From contig CAKVEA010000002.1 of the NCBI GenBank assembly GCA_934728355.1, forward strand, positions 124,001-188,000: DNA of 64,000 nt, given 5' to 3'. This document shows, in pieces, positions 26,048 to 33,644 of this stretch (within the stretch, counting starts at the first letter, position 1; every line of letters begins with the position of its first letter). The position numbers were made by a program, and so were the translations under genes. The stretch comes from an uncultured Eubacteriales bacterium (GTDB lineage: Bacteria > Bacillota > Clostridia > Oscillospirales > Acutalibacteraceae). The notes under the pieces are model-generated. The model had not been told where the DNA came from, did no database searches, and saw only the letters and a program-made list of their open reading frames with translations.

Positions 26048-27279
26048 ATCATCACTTCCCCAATTGATTTATCGAGTGCTTCGATATCATCTGAATCTGT
26101 ACCGATACCAATAGAAATCCGATTTATTGCGTGTGCATTTATTTTTCTTAAGGCATTTTGAGAACAAAGATTCCCAGATCTTATAATTACATTCCGATCA
26201 GATAAAAAATCGCTTAAATCGTGAGCATGAAAACTGGCATTCACAAAAGAAATTATGTGTTTAGAACAATTATCTCCATCCATAATCCTATTCAAATTAT
26301 ATTTTTTCAGTATATCAATAATTTTTTTGAAATTCTCATCATTTATTTTTTGAATTTTTGAATAAGAAACACTAGATATAAATTTGCATGCCTCACTCCA
26401 TGCAGATATTAAACCTATATCCATCGTCCCAACAAAAAATTTTTTTCTACCTTCCAACCAAGTATCATTGAATCCGATTGTTTCCACCATGCCACCCCCC
26501 AGCAGTACGGGACATAGCTTTTCAATACATTTATTTTTCATAGCTATGGCTGCAATATTTTTTGGTCCATACATTTTATGAGAAGCTAAAAAGTGTGCTG
26601 TTATTTTATCGTCATTTATTATCGGCATATGTACACTAACCTGTGATTGATCGACAAAAAACAGTGTTTTATCGCTTACCATTTGACACATTTTCTTTAT
26701 ATCCATGCGGTATCCAAAAGAGTTAGATATGTGCGAAACTGAAACAATTTTTATTCTATTCCTATTTCTATCTATAAATGAATAGTCCGGATTTCCAAAC
26801 ATATCTACAGGTATTTCGCAAAACAATGCCCCCGTTCTTCGTGCCAGATACTTCCAGGGAAGATAATTACTATGGTGTTCATAAGGACCAACTAATACAA
26901 TATCCGATGTACTAACGTAACTATCCAAACCAAGCGCAACGATATTTATAGATTCTGTTACATTCTTGGTGTATATAAAACTATAATCGTCAGATAAATT
27001 AAAAAAATTATAAAAGTTTTTTTCAGAATCCTGCAATTCCGACTCTGCTTTTTTGGTTAACTTACTATTTCCACGACCGATAAAAACTCCGGAACTGCTA
27101 TTCACCTCAACCCACCTATCCATTACTTCGGAAGGCATAAATGTGGTTGATGCATAATCAAAATAATGCACATCTACACTCTTTAAAATTGGAATATTAT
27201 TTTTAAAATTTTCTGTGCTGATTTTAAACATTTTATCTTTCTTTGCTCCCATCATCCTAGATGTTAATTTCTGATTCAA
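26044..27279 (-). CDS. SufS-like cysteine desulfurase (class V PLP enzyme)
   Basis: A PLP enzyme of the SufS/CsdA type, about 411 residues. Seen: YFDYAST at the N-terminus, EHHSNYLPW (His135/136), FVDQSQ (Asp210, Gln213), ASHKMYGP with PLP-lysine Lys235, GGGMVE, and SGNLCSQ with Cys372 at the place of the catalytic cysteine that takes sulfur from L-cysteine. The sequence is divergent from housekeeping SufS (VDQSQ for VDGAQ) and no other suf gene is near, so it looks dedicated to this locus. The start is unsure: TTG at 27279, or ATG at 27255 or 27231. It lies between the exporter genes and the SufU-like fusion. Probable role: sulfur for an Fe-S cluster or for the product. Confidence 0.85.
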   Translation of the reverse strand: MNQKLTSRMMGAKKDKMFKISTENFKNNIPILKSVDVHYFDYASTTFMPSEVMDRWVEVNSSSGVFIGRGNSKLTKKAESELQDSEKNFYNFFNLSDDYSFIYTKNVTESINIVALGLDSYVSTSDIVLVGPYEHHSNYLPWKYLARRTGALFCEIPVDMFGNPDYSFIDRNRNRIKIVSVSHISNSFGYRMDIKKMCQMVSDKTLFFVDQSQVSVHMPIINDDKITAHFLASHKMYGPKNIAAIAMKNKCIEKLCPVLLGGGMVETIGFNDTWLEGRKKFFVGTMDIGLISAWSEACKFISSVSYSKIQKINDENFKKIIDILKKYNLNRIMDGDNCSKHIISFVNASFHAHDLSDFLSDRNVIIRSGNLCSQNALRKINAHAINRISIGIGTDSDDIEALDKSIGEVMM

Positions 27280-27280
27280 A

Positions 27281-28057
27281 TTAAGAACCTGAAGACTGAT
27301 ATTTGCTTACACCAAATCGCCATAAAATAACACACGGTATTAAAAACAATATAGCAAATAAAGGCGCCAATGCATTTAATACACTTGTATTTTTACCCAG
27401 TAAATAAAGCAGGGGATAATACTGAAATAAGGCCATTGGTACTACATACGTAAAAAAATTAAGTATAGTTTTACCATATACCGCAAAAGGATATTTACCA
27501 AAGTTTTGACCACCCTGTATAAATAGATTTAGCAGACTTATTCCTTCTATTGTGAAAAAACACATAGCAGCATTTAGTACAAATAAGCCTATAAAAATAC
27601 TTACTCCCGATATAATCATCGAAATCAAAACCAATATTTTGCTTAAATTCCAAAGTATTCTAATCTTTAAAATCGCATAAACTAAAATCAAAATAGACTG
27701 TATCAATGATCCTAATTGATGAAATTCTAGTTTGGAAACAAAAATTAAAAACATAGAACTACGAGGTCGAATTAACACTTTGTCAAATTCCCCATTCAAA
27801 ACCTCTGAGGAAAACGAATCAAAACCTTCCGAAACACATTGTGCCAAAGAAAAGGCAAAACTAACAGTAGCAAAACATATCAAAACTTCTTCTCGTGAGA
27901 AAATCGATAATGATTTAAATGTCGTAAATAAAAAATTTATTCCAAAAAACAAAAATAATATTCTAAAAAACTGACTTATAAAAATCAAAACAAAGGAAAG
28001 TTTATACTGCATTTGAATTTTCATATGTAAAGATAAAAATTTCAAATATAATCTCAT
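27281..28057 (-). CDS. ABC-2 type transporter permease (second subunit)
   Basis: A 258-residue integral membrane protein with about six hydrophobic segments. It resembles the ABC-2 family permeases (PF06182-like) that occur in pairs with one ATPase. It begins with cytoplasmic LYLKFLSLHMKIQMQYKLS before the first membrane helix, the usual start of these subunits. GGGAGGG precedes the ATG. It follows permease 1 with a one-base gap and precedes the desulfurase by one base. Such systems mostly export drugs, lipids or secondary metabolites; the substrate cannot be read here. Confidence 0.8.
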   Translation of the reverse strand: MRLYLKFLSLHMKIQMQYKLSFVLIFISQFFRILFLFFGINFLFTTFKSLSIFSREEVLICFATVSFAFSLAQCVSEGFDSFSSEVLNGEFDKVLIRPRSSMFLIFVSKLEFHQLGSLIQSILILVYAILKIRILWNLSKILVLISMIISGVSIFIGLFVLNAAMCFFTIEGISLLNLFIQGGQNFGKYPFAVYGKTILNFFTYVVPMALFQYYPLLYLLGKNTSVLNALAPLFAILFLIPCVILWRFGVSKYQSSGS

Positions 28058-28058
28058 T

Positions 28059-28859
28059 TTACCCTCCCTGTATAACTATTTTTTCAAAAACTTTATTCTT
28101 AAAATATATTCCTAATAAAACAATGACGGAAATCCACAAAACTTGCATGAATATATTAAATAAAACTTCATAAATACCAATATTACCTATATAAATCTTA
28201 ATAGCTGTATTCTGAATATATGGAAAAGGTGTAAAGCTTAACAAAAATTTTAATTTTTTTGAAAAAAATGGAAGTGGGATAACACCTCCCGAAAGGAAGG
28301 AAACTATTTTCGAAGCCAAAGATTTGATGCCCCCATAAGAAAGAAATCTACAAGTTAATATGTAAATCAACATACTTAAAGCAACTAATAATATTGTCGC
28401 TAAAATTGTACTCAAAATAAAAAATGGGAAAAATATATAAGAACCAAATCGCGGAAGATTATAATTTTGAGGTAAAAATATTGCTAAAATTAGAACAGGG
28501 CAAGACCGTATAATAAATTTTGACAATCTTGAAGAAATGTTTCTGGAAAACCATACCCAATAAACGTTTATAGGTTTAACCAGTTCATATGCAATATTAC
28601 CGTTTATAATAGATTTAATAATATCCTCATCCAACATCCACAGTGCAAATAAAGGCAAAAATATACCTTCAAACCACAAGTATACCCTTGTATTGTCGAA
28701 AGATAAACAGGCATCGTTTGTAGACCTATAGAATATATCAAACAAAAATATATTCATTAAACTCCAGATAATTTGAGTAAATATCGCAAATACAACTGAT
28801 GTTTTATACCTCATACTATTTGAAAATTTTATCCTAAACATTATAAAATACTTTTTCAT
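28059..28859 (-). CDS. ABC-2 type transporter permease (first subunit)
   Basis: A 266-residue membrane protein, about six transmembrane segments, starting KKYFIMFRIKFSNSMRYKTS, the same plan as its partner downstream. It forms with that partner the membrane channel of one ABC exporter. The ATG overlaps the stop of the ATPase gene (ATGA), so the three subunits should be made in fixed ratio. Assignment rests on hydrophobicity, pairing and position. Confidence 0.8.
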   Translation of the reverse strand: MKKYFIMFRIKFSNSMRYKTSVVFAIFTQIIWSLMNIFLFDIFYRSTNDACLSFDNTRVYLWFEGIFLPLFALWMLDEDIIKSIINGNIAYELVKPINVYWVWFSRNISSRLSKFIIRSCPVLILAIFLPQNYNLPRFGSYIFFPFFILSTILATILLVALSMLIYILTCRFLSYGGIKSLASKIVSFLSGGVIPLPFFSKKLKFLLSFTPFPYIQNTAIKIYIGNIGIYEVLFNIFMQVLWISVIVLLGIYFKNKVFEKIVIQGG

Positions 28860-29857
28860 AAACCGTACCCTTTATAAATTTGTACGACCACATCTTCCAA
28901 ATTCACTTCGCTTATAGACATATCTGAAATATTTAAGTGGTCGGTTATATATCTGATAACTTCCGAGATATCAGTATTTTTGCTGTTAAGTTTAACCCTA
29001 TACTCAAAATCCGATATCATATCAATAGTCAAATTATCGCGTTCAGGTAATATCCCACCCGTATGCTTAATTTTTATAACTTTATTATTCAATGCTAATT
29101 CCTTAAACTGTTCAATCGAACCATCAAACAAAATACTTCCTTTTGCGATTAGTACTATTCTGTTTGCAAGAGCTTCAATATCTTGCATATCATGAGTAGT
29201 TAACACTACAGTGATTTTTCGTTCGGAATTAATTTTTTTAATAAAATTTCTCATAATTACTTTTGACATAGAGTCTAACCCTATAGTTGGCTCATCCAGA
29301 AACAAAATTTTTGGATTATGCAAAAGCACAGCAACAAACTCACAACGCATTCTTTGTCCCAAACTCAACTGCCTCAGAGGCATTTTTATGATTGATTCTA
29401 TTTTTAATAATTCAACCAATTCTTTCAAATTATTCTCGTAGACTTGATTCGGAATTTTATAAATTTCTTTTAAAAGTTCAAAAGAATCGATTACAGGAAC
29501 ATCCCACCACAGTTGAGATCTTTGTCCAAATACCACACCTATCTGGCCTGCATTCTTCACCCTATTTTTCCAAGGTATCACACCGTTTACAATACATTGT
29601 CCCGAATCCGGTTTAAGTATTCCGCACATAATCTTAATGCTACTGCTTTTCCCGGCACCATTAGGACCAATGTAACCCACGATTTCAGCCTCATTTATAT
29701 CTAATGATAAATCTTTAAGTGCCGATATTTTCTCAAATTTTCTATCAAAAAAATTTCTAAAGAAACTTTTTGTACTATTTTTCATTTTTACTTTGAAATT
29801 TTTATTTATACCTTTTAAAGATATTACGGGCACATAATCACTCTTTTCAACATCCAA
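28856..29857 (-). CDS. ABC transporter ATP-binding protein of an ABC-2 exporter
   Basis: A 333-residue ATPase: Walker A GPNGAGKSS, Q-loop FGQRSQLWWDVP (a form typical of ATPases that pair with PF06182 permeases), signature LSLGQRMR, Walker B ILFLDEPTIGLD and switch HD in TTHDMQD. It powers the two permeases that follow. It is the first gene of the 15-gene minus-strand locus. Start choice is open: TTG at 29857 lacks a ribosome-binding site; GTG at 29833 has AGAGTGAT before it and may be the true start. A TATAAT on this strand at 29941-29946 may be the operon's -10 box, with a poor -35. Confidence 0.92.
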   Translation of the reverse strand: MDVEKSDYVPVISLKGINKNFKVKMKNSTKSFFRNFFDRKFEKISALKDLSLDINEAEIVGYIGPNGAGKSSSIKIMCGILKPDSGQCIVNGVIPWKNRVKNAGQIGVVFGQRSQLWWDVPVIDSFELLKEIYKIPNQVYENNLKELVELLKIESIIKMPLRQLSLGQRMRCEFVAVLLHNPKILFLDEPTIGLDSMSKVIMRNFIKKINSERKITVVLTTHDMQDIEALANRIVLIAKGSILFDGSIEQFKELALNNKVIKIKHTGGILPERDNLTIDMISDFEYRVKLNSKNTDISEVIRYITDHLNISDMSISEVNLEDVVVQIYKGYGL

Positions 29858-30547
29858 TAAATTTAATTGTTTCTCATTGTATAGTTCTTAAACACAAAAA
29901 TCAACTTAATCTACATAAAATCAGAACATTAACTACATTTATTATAAACACTTTTTCTTTTTATAGAAATTTATCAAAATAAAAATGTATTTTTTTGAAT
30001 TTTTATAAAATACATGCATTATATATAAAAATATTTATACTTAGTTTATTATATTTAAAAGGAAGAACTAAAACATATGAAAGAAGTTCAATAAAAGATA
30101 ATTACTGTTTTGATTTTATGATAGCATACCTATAATTGAAAGAACACATTTTACTCAAAAACCTCAAAGCTGAAAAATATAAGTCAATGCGATTTTAATA
30201 TTAATCTATCCAAATCTTTAAGCATAGCCTCTCTTAGCTCTTTTTCGATATCACAATATTTTTCAGAGCTATGATTTAATGTTTCTTGAAAAATAAGCGG
30301 TCCAGTTGTACAGAAAATCTACTGCCATAATTTTTTATAATGTTATATCGTGTGAGATAAAGCTCGAATTTTTTATACTAACAAAACTATTTAATTATAT
30401 TTTATAAAAATTAAAAATTCCAATATTAACTTATAAATTCTATTTATTAATTTGAAAATCAACCATTATTCAGTTAAATCAATCACTTTTGTATAAAAGA
30501 TTCAAAAAATAAATCAAAAAATATTTTTTATTTTTTTAAAATAACTA
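29858..30547. other. Intergenic region before the locus, with a small coding remnant
   Basis: About 0.7 kb without an intact gene. The minus strand near 30195-30320 holds a short open stretch ending in KELREAMLKDLDRLILKSH and a stop, with no start codon or ribosome-binding site; it looks like the tail of a lost gene. A possible minus-strand -10 box for the ABC/desulfurase operon is at 29941-29946. Confidence 0.4.
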
Positions 30548-30576
30548 TTGACATATATTTTGAATTATTATATACT
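30548..30576 (+). promoter_or_regulatory. Promoter of the CAU tRNA
   Basis: TTGACA (30548-30553), 17 bases, TATACT (30571-30576), ten bases before the tRNA. Consensus spacing and near-consensus boxes. Confidence 0.85.
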
Positions 30577-30586
30577 TCATTTGTAA

Positions 30587-30663
30587 GGGCCATTAGCGCA
30601 GTTGGTTAGAGCAACCGGCTCATAACCGGTCGGTCCTAGGTTCGAGTCCTAGATGGCCCACCA
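30587..30663 (+). tRNA. tRNA with CAU anticodon (elongator Met or lysidine-type Ile2)
   Basis: Acceptor GGGCCAT/ATGGCCC fully paired, D arm GCGC/GAGC, anticodon stem ACCGG/CCGGT with loop CTCATAA (anticodon CAT), T arm CTAGG/CCTAG, discriminator A and encoded CCA. The paired first base of the acceptor and the absence of three G-C pairs at the foot of the anticodon stem argue against initiator tRNA. Met and Ile2 cannot be separated by eye. Confidence 0.95.
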
Positions 30664-30771
30664 CATGATTAAACTCAGTTTATATGCTACGTTTCAGTCG
30701 TAAGATTGAAATATTTGACATACGAACTGGGTTTTATTGTGCATTTAAAAAATATAAAAGGAAGTGAAAAC

Positions 30772-32496
30772 ATGATTAAAAAAATCCAAAAATTGATTTC
30801 CTATTATGGTCCCTATAAAAAAGTACTATTTTTAGACATACTTTTTTCAATAATAGTGGCAGGAACCACAACTGCAATACCTCTCATTCTAAAATATGTT
30901 ATAAATGAAATAGTTAATTTTCCACTAGACAAAGCAGTTTACACTCTTTCAATTACAGCATCAATTATTTTAATTTTATTCTTTGTGATGTACCTATGCA
31001 AAAGATTTATGAAATTTCAGGGTAAATTATTTTCTACTAAAATCGAAGCTGATATAAAATTAGATATTTTTAAACATTTACAAAGAATGCCTTTTGCTTT
31101 TTACGATCAAAATAAAATTGGAAAACTACTTTCAATTGTAAATAATGACACTTTCGGATTAAGTGTTGCTCTTAAAGAAGTTCCTCAAATGATAATCGAT
31201 TTTATTATTAAATCAGTTTGTATATTCACTGCTCTTTTCATAATTAATAAAACATTTGGATTTTTCATGGTCGGAATATTCCTTATAGTAATAGCTTACA
31301 TTTTTTATTATGTTCCGAAAATTCAAAAAGAAGTTGCTGCTTCCCACGAAACATTTTCAAATTTAACCAGTAACCTTGAAGAAAATCTTTCGGGAATTAG
31401 AACAGTTCAATCTTTCACAAATGAAAATCTAGAAGTTGAAAAATTTAAAAACGGTATTAATGCATATGTTCAAGACAAAAAAAGAATTTTTAAAATTTCC
31501 AGTGTTTTCGATTCTAGCATATATATTTTTATTATGGGTTTAATCCCGTTTTCAACTATTATAGGAATGTTTTTTGTTATAAATCAAAACATAAATATGG
31601 GCGACTTAATGGCAATTATGCTTTTTATGGACATACTCTTCGGACCCATTTTTTCCGTTCTCGGAATTGCAGAAACTATTCAGGAAAGCTCCGCAGGATT
31701 AACCAGAGTGTTTAATCTTTTAGAAGTAAAGCCGGAAATATTTGATTCTCCACAATGCATTACTTTACCTAAAGTGAAAGGAAGCATTGAATTTAAAAAC
31801 GTTTCTTTCAAACATAAAACAGGTAAAGAAATATTTAAAAATTTAAATCTAAAAATAAATTCGGGGGAATACATTGCACTTGTAGGTCCATCAGGATCGG
31901 GGAAATCTACATTTTGTAATTTAATTCCAAGATTTTATGATGTTTCATCGGGTGAAGTGCTGGTTGATCAAACGGATGTAAGAAATATAAATCTTGAAAA
32001 TTTAAGAAAAAATATAGGATTTGTTCATCAAGAAACATTTTTATTCTCAGGTACTATAAAAGAAAATATTGCATACGGAAAACTCGATGCTTCGATGGAA
32101 GAAATAGTTGAAGCAGCAAAAAATGCATATTGTCACGATTTTATAATGAAACTCCCTAATAAATACGAAACATTAATTGGTCAACATGGATCAAGTCTTT
32201 CAGGAGGCCAAAAGCAACGAATTGCTATTGCAAGAACATTTTTAAAGAATCCTCCTATTCTAATATTTGACGAAGCTACTTCAAGTTTAGACAACGAAAG
32301 CGAAAAATATATACAAAAATCAATGGAAAAATTATCAGTAGGCAGAACGACAATAGTAATAGCTCATAGACTTTCAACTATACAAAACGCAAAAAGAATA
32401 CTGGTACTTTCTAATGGAAACATAGTTCAAGAAGGAACACATAAAGAACTGATAAATCAAGAAGGCGTTTATCTTGAACTTTACAAATTACTATAA
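30772..32496 (+). CDS. ABC exporter, fused membrane-ATPase half transporter (MsbA/BmrA-like)
   Basis: A 574-residue half transporter: six membrane helices in the first 310 residues, then the nucleotide-binding domain with GPSGSGKST, Q-loop VHQETFLF, signature LSGGQKQR, Walker B ILIFDEATSSLD and switch His in IVIAHRLST. It works as a homodimer or heterodimer and likely expels lipids, drugs or peptides. There is no C39 peptidase domain at the N-terminus, so it is not a leader-cleaving peptide exporter. The ATG at 30772 has AAGGAAGTGA upstream; 22 in-frame upstream codons are not used. It sits 108 bp after the tRNA and converges on the small zinc-ribbon peptide genes. Confidence 0.93.
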   Translation: MIKKIQKLISYYGPYKKVLFLDILFSIIVAGTTTAIPLILKYVINEIVNFPLDKAVYTLSITASIILILFFVMYLCKRFMKFQGKLFSTKIEADIKLDIFKHLQRMPFAFYDQNKIGKLLSIVNNDTFGLSVALKEVPQMIIDFIIKSVCIFTALFIINKTFGFFMVGIFLIVIAYIFYYVPKIQKEVAASHETFSNLTSNLEENLSGIRTVQSFTNENLEVEKFKNGINAYVQDKKRIFKISSVFDSSIYIFIMGLIPFSTIIGMFFVINQNINMGDLMAIMLFMDILFGPIFSVLGIAETIQESSAGLTRVFNLLEVKPEIFDSPQCITLPKVKGSIEFKNVSFKHKTGKEIFKNLNLKINSGEYIALVGPSGSGKSTFCNLIPRFYDVSSGEVLVDQTDVRNINLENLRKNIGFVHQETFLFSGTIKENIAYGKLDASMEEIVEAAKNAYCHDFIMKLPNKYETLIGQHGSSLSGGQKQRIAIARTFLKNPPILIFDEATSSLDNESEKYIQKSMEKLSVGRTTIVIAHRLSTIQNAKRILVLSNGNIVQEGTHKELINQEGVYLELYKLL

Positions 32497-32502
32497 AATT
32501 AA

Positions 32503-32535
32503 TACTCAATCCTCACATAAGGATTGAGTATTTTT
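32503..32535. terminator. Terminator between the ABC exporter and the peptide genes
   Basis: TACTCAATCCT (32503-32513) pairs with AGGATTGAGTA (32520-32530), an 11-bp perfect stem with loop CACATA, then TTTTT on +. It ends the exporter transcript and may also stop the opposite peptide transcript. Confidence 0.88.
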
Positions 32536-32598
32536 ATATGTTTATTTATCTTTTTTGATAAATTTAGAATATGGACCTTTTCCTACTTATATAATTCT

Positions 32599-32895
32599 CT
32601 ATTCTTTTGTTTCCTTCGTTTTATTTTTAATTCTCCAGGGTTCATATAGTTGAAGTATAAATTCAGGAAGAGGTTTTTTCTCTCTACATTCAGGGCATCT
32701 CCTTCTTGCATCAATTGAAGCCGGTGTAGGAATAACTCCCATAGGGCCATCGTATATTTCAAACATTTTTCCGCATTGACTACATTTTACTTCTCTTAAA
32801 TGCTTGGAGACATAATCTTTCGTAGCTTCTGCAAGTTTACCTGCACCGCCACTTACCTTTTCTACATCTTTTTCTGAAATTTGTTCTTTATTCAT
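32599..32895 (-). CDS. Small protein with double-glycine type leader and zinc ribbon (paralogue 1)
   Basis: A 98-residue protein. The first 18 residues, MNKEQISEKDVEKVSGGA, look like a bacteriocin-type leader: acidic and hydrophobic helix ending in Gly-Gly. The rest has a four-Cys zinc-ribbon pattern: KCSQCGK (Cys38, Cys41) and RCPEC (Cys67, Cys70). A basic tail follows. The ATG at 32895 has GGGAGG; extending upstream would spoil the match to its two paralogues. It is the last of three tandem copies. No peptidase or modifying enzyme is directly next to it. Function unknown: either secreted metal-binding or antimicrobial peptides, or a cytosolic zinc-ribbon family with a chance GG. Confidence 0.7.
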   Translation of the reverse strand: MNKEQISEKDVEKVSGGAGKLAEATKDYVSKHLREVKCSQCGKMFEIYDGPMGVIPTPASIDARRRCPECREKKPLPEFILQLYEPWRIKNKTKETKE

Positions 32896-32923
32896 TTTTA
32901 TTTCCTCCCTATATATATTTTTT

Positions 32924-33205
32924 CTATTGTTTTGTTTCTTCTGATTCAATTTTACCAACACTTGGTTTATTTATCTTTATAACCACTTTTTTTCTTCTGC
33001 ATTCAGGGCATCTCTCTCTTTTATAAATTATATCCGGTGTAAGCTTTCCCCCATATGGATAAAGTATTTCAAACATTTTTCCGCATTGGACACACTTTAC
33101 CTTTTTTGAATGCTTGGAGATATAATCTTGCATAGCTTCTGTAAATTTAACTGCACCGCCGCTTACCTTTTCTACATCTTTTTCTGAAATTTGTTCTTTA
33201 TTCAT
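32924..33205 (-). CDS. Small protein with double-glycine type leader and zinc ribbon (paralogue 2)
   Basis: A 93-residue paralogue. The first 18 residues are identical to those of copy 1 and the next stretch is nearly so (DYISKHSKKVKC against DYVSKHLREVKC). Cys38, Cys41, Cys66 and Cys69 form the ribbon. It ends SEETKQ like copy 3. The 5' leader including the ribosome-binding site is almost the same as that of copy 1, so copies 1 and 2 come from a recent duplication. Spacing to copy 1 is 28 bp. Confidence 0.7.
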   Translation of the reverse strand: MNKEQISEKDVEKVSGGAVKFTEAMQDYISKHSKKVKCVQCGKMFEILYPYGGKLTPDIIYKRERCPECRRKKVVIKINKPSVGKIESEETKQ

Positions 33206-33231
33206 TTTTATTTCCTCCCTATATATTTTTT

Positions 33232-33516
33232 CTATTGTTTTGTTTCTTCTGAGCCAACTTTAGTCATACTTGGCCATTTTTCTTCCCATTCTTTTTTCCT
33301 ACATTCATCACATCTGACTTCACCCGGGAATACTCTTTCTCTAATAAGGCCACTAAATCCTGGTCCGGTATAATATGTTCGTGTAATCCACTTTCCGCAC
33401 CTCATACATACAGCATGTACAGTTGTTTGCCATTTAGGATCATTAAGCATATCTTTAGATATTGCACCCCCACTTACTTTTTCTATTTCTTTTTCTGATA
33501 TTTGTTCTTTGTTCAT
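33232..33516 (-). CDS. Small protein with double-glycine type leader and zinc ribbon (paralogue 3)
   Basis: A 94-residue paralogue and the first gene of the set. The leader MNKEQISEKEIEKVSGGA differs by two conservative changes. The part after Gly-Gly is much more diverged than the leader (ISKDMLNDPKWQ) but keeps Cys37, Cys40, Cys69 and Cys72. A conserved leader with a variable core is what peptide precursor families show; a fixed cysteine frame is what zinc ribbons show. AAGGAGG precedes the ATG and a strong promoter lies upstream. Confidence 0.7.
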   Translation of the reverse strand: MNKEQISEKEIEKVSGGAISKDMLNDPKWQTTVHAVCMRCGKWITRTYYTGPGFSGLIRERVFPGEVRCDECRKKEWEEKWPSMTKVGSEETKQ

Positions 33517-33551
33517 ATTAATTTCCTCCTTGTATAATTTTTACAGTAAAT

Positions 33552-33579
33552 AGTATAACAAATATAATAAAATTGTCAA
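33552..33579 (-). promoter_or_regulatory. Promoter of the zinc-ribbon peptide genes
   Basis: On the minus strand TTGACA (33579-33574), 16 bases, TATACT (33557-33552), about 35 bases before the first peptide ATG. It should drive all three copies. Confidence 0.8.
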
Positions 33580-33609
33580 TAAAAAATAATTATTTTGTTT
33601 TATTTATAC

Positions 33610-33640
33610 ATAAAAATAAAAGCCCTAATAGGCTTTTATT
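33610..33640 (-). terminator. Terminator of the aspS-gatCAB operon
   Basis: AATAAAAGCC and GGCTTTTATT (33615-33624 and 33631-33640) form a 10-bp stem with a 6-base loop. On the minus strand it is followed by a T-rich run, four bases after the gatB stop. Confidence 0.85.
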
Positions 33641-33644
33641 AAGA

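Noticed and set aside
15026..29857. Lasso peptide cluster, suggested by the HprK-like and nucleotidyltransferase genes
   Set aside because: No asparagine-synthetase-like cyclase, no transglutaminase-like protease and no PqqD-like recognition protein are present.
30195..30320. Small minus-strand gene ending in DLDRLILKSH
   Set aside because: No start codon or ribosome-binding site; only about 40 codons remain, so it is at most a remnant.
30587..30663. Initiator tRNA-Met
   Set aside because: The first acceptor pair is a normal G-C pair and the anticodon stem lacks the three consecutive G-C pairs of initiators.
30772..32496. Leader-cleaving peptide exporter for the neighbouring GG-leader peptides
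   Set aside because: The protein starts directly with the membrane domain; there is no C39 peptidase domain, and the genes are convergent with a terminator between them.
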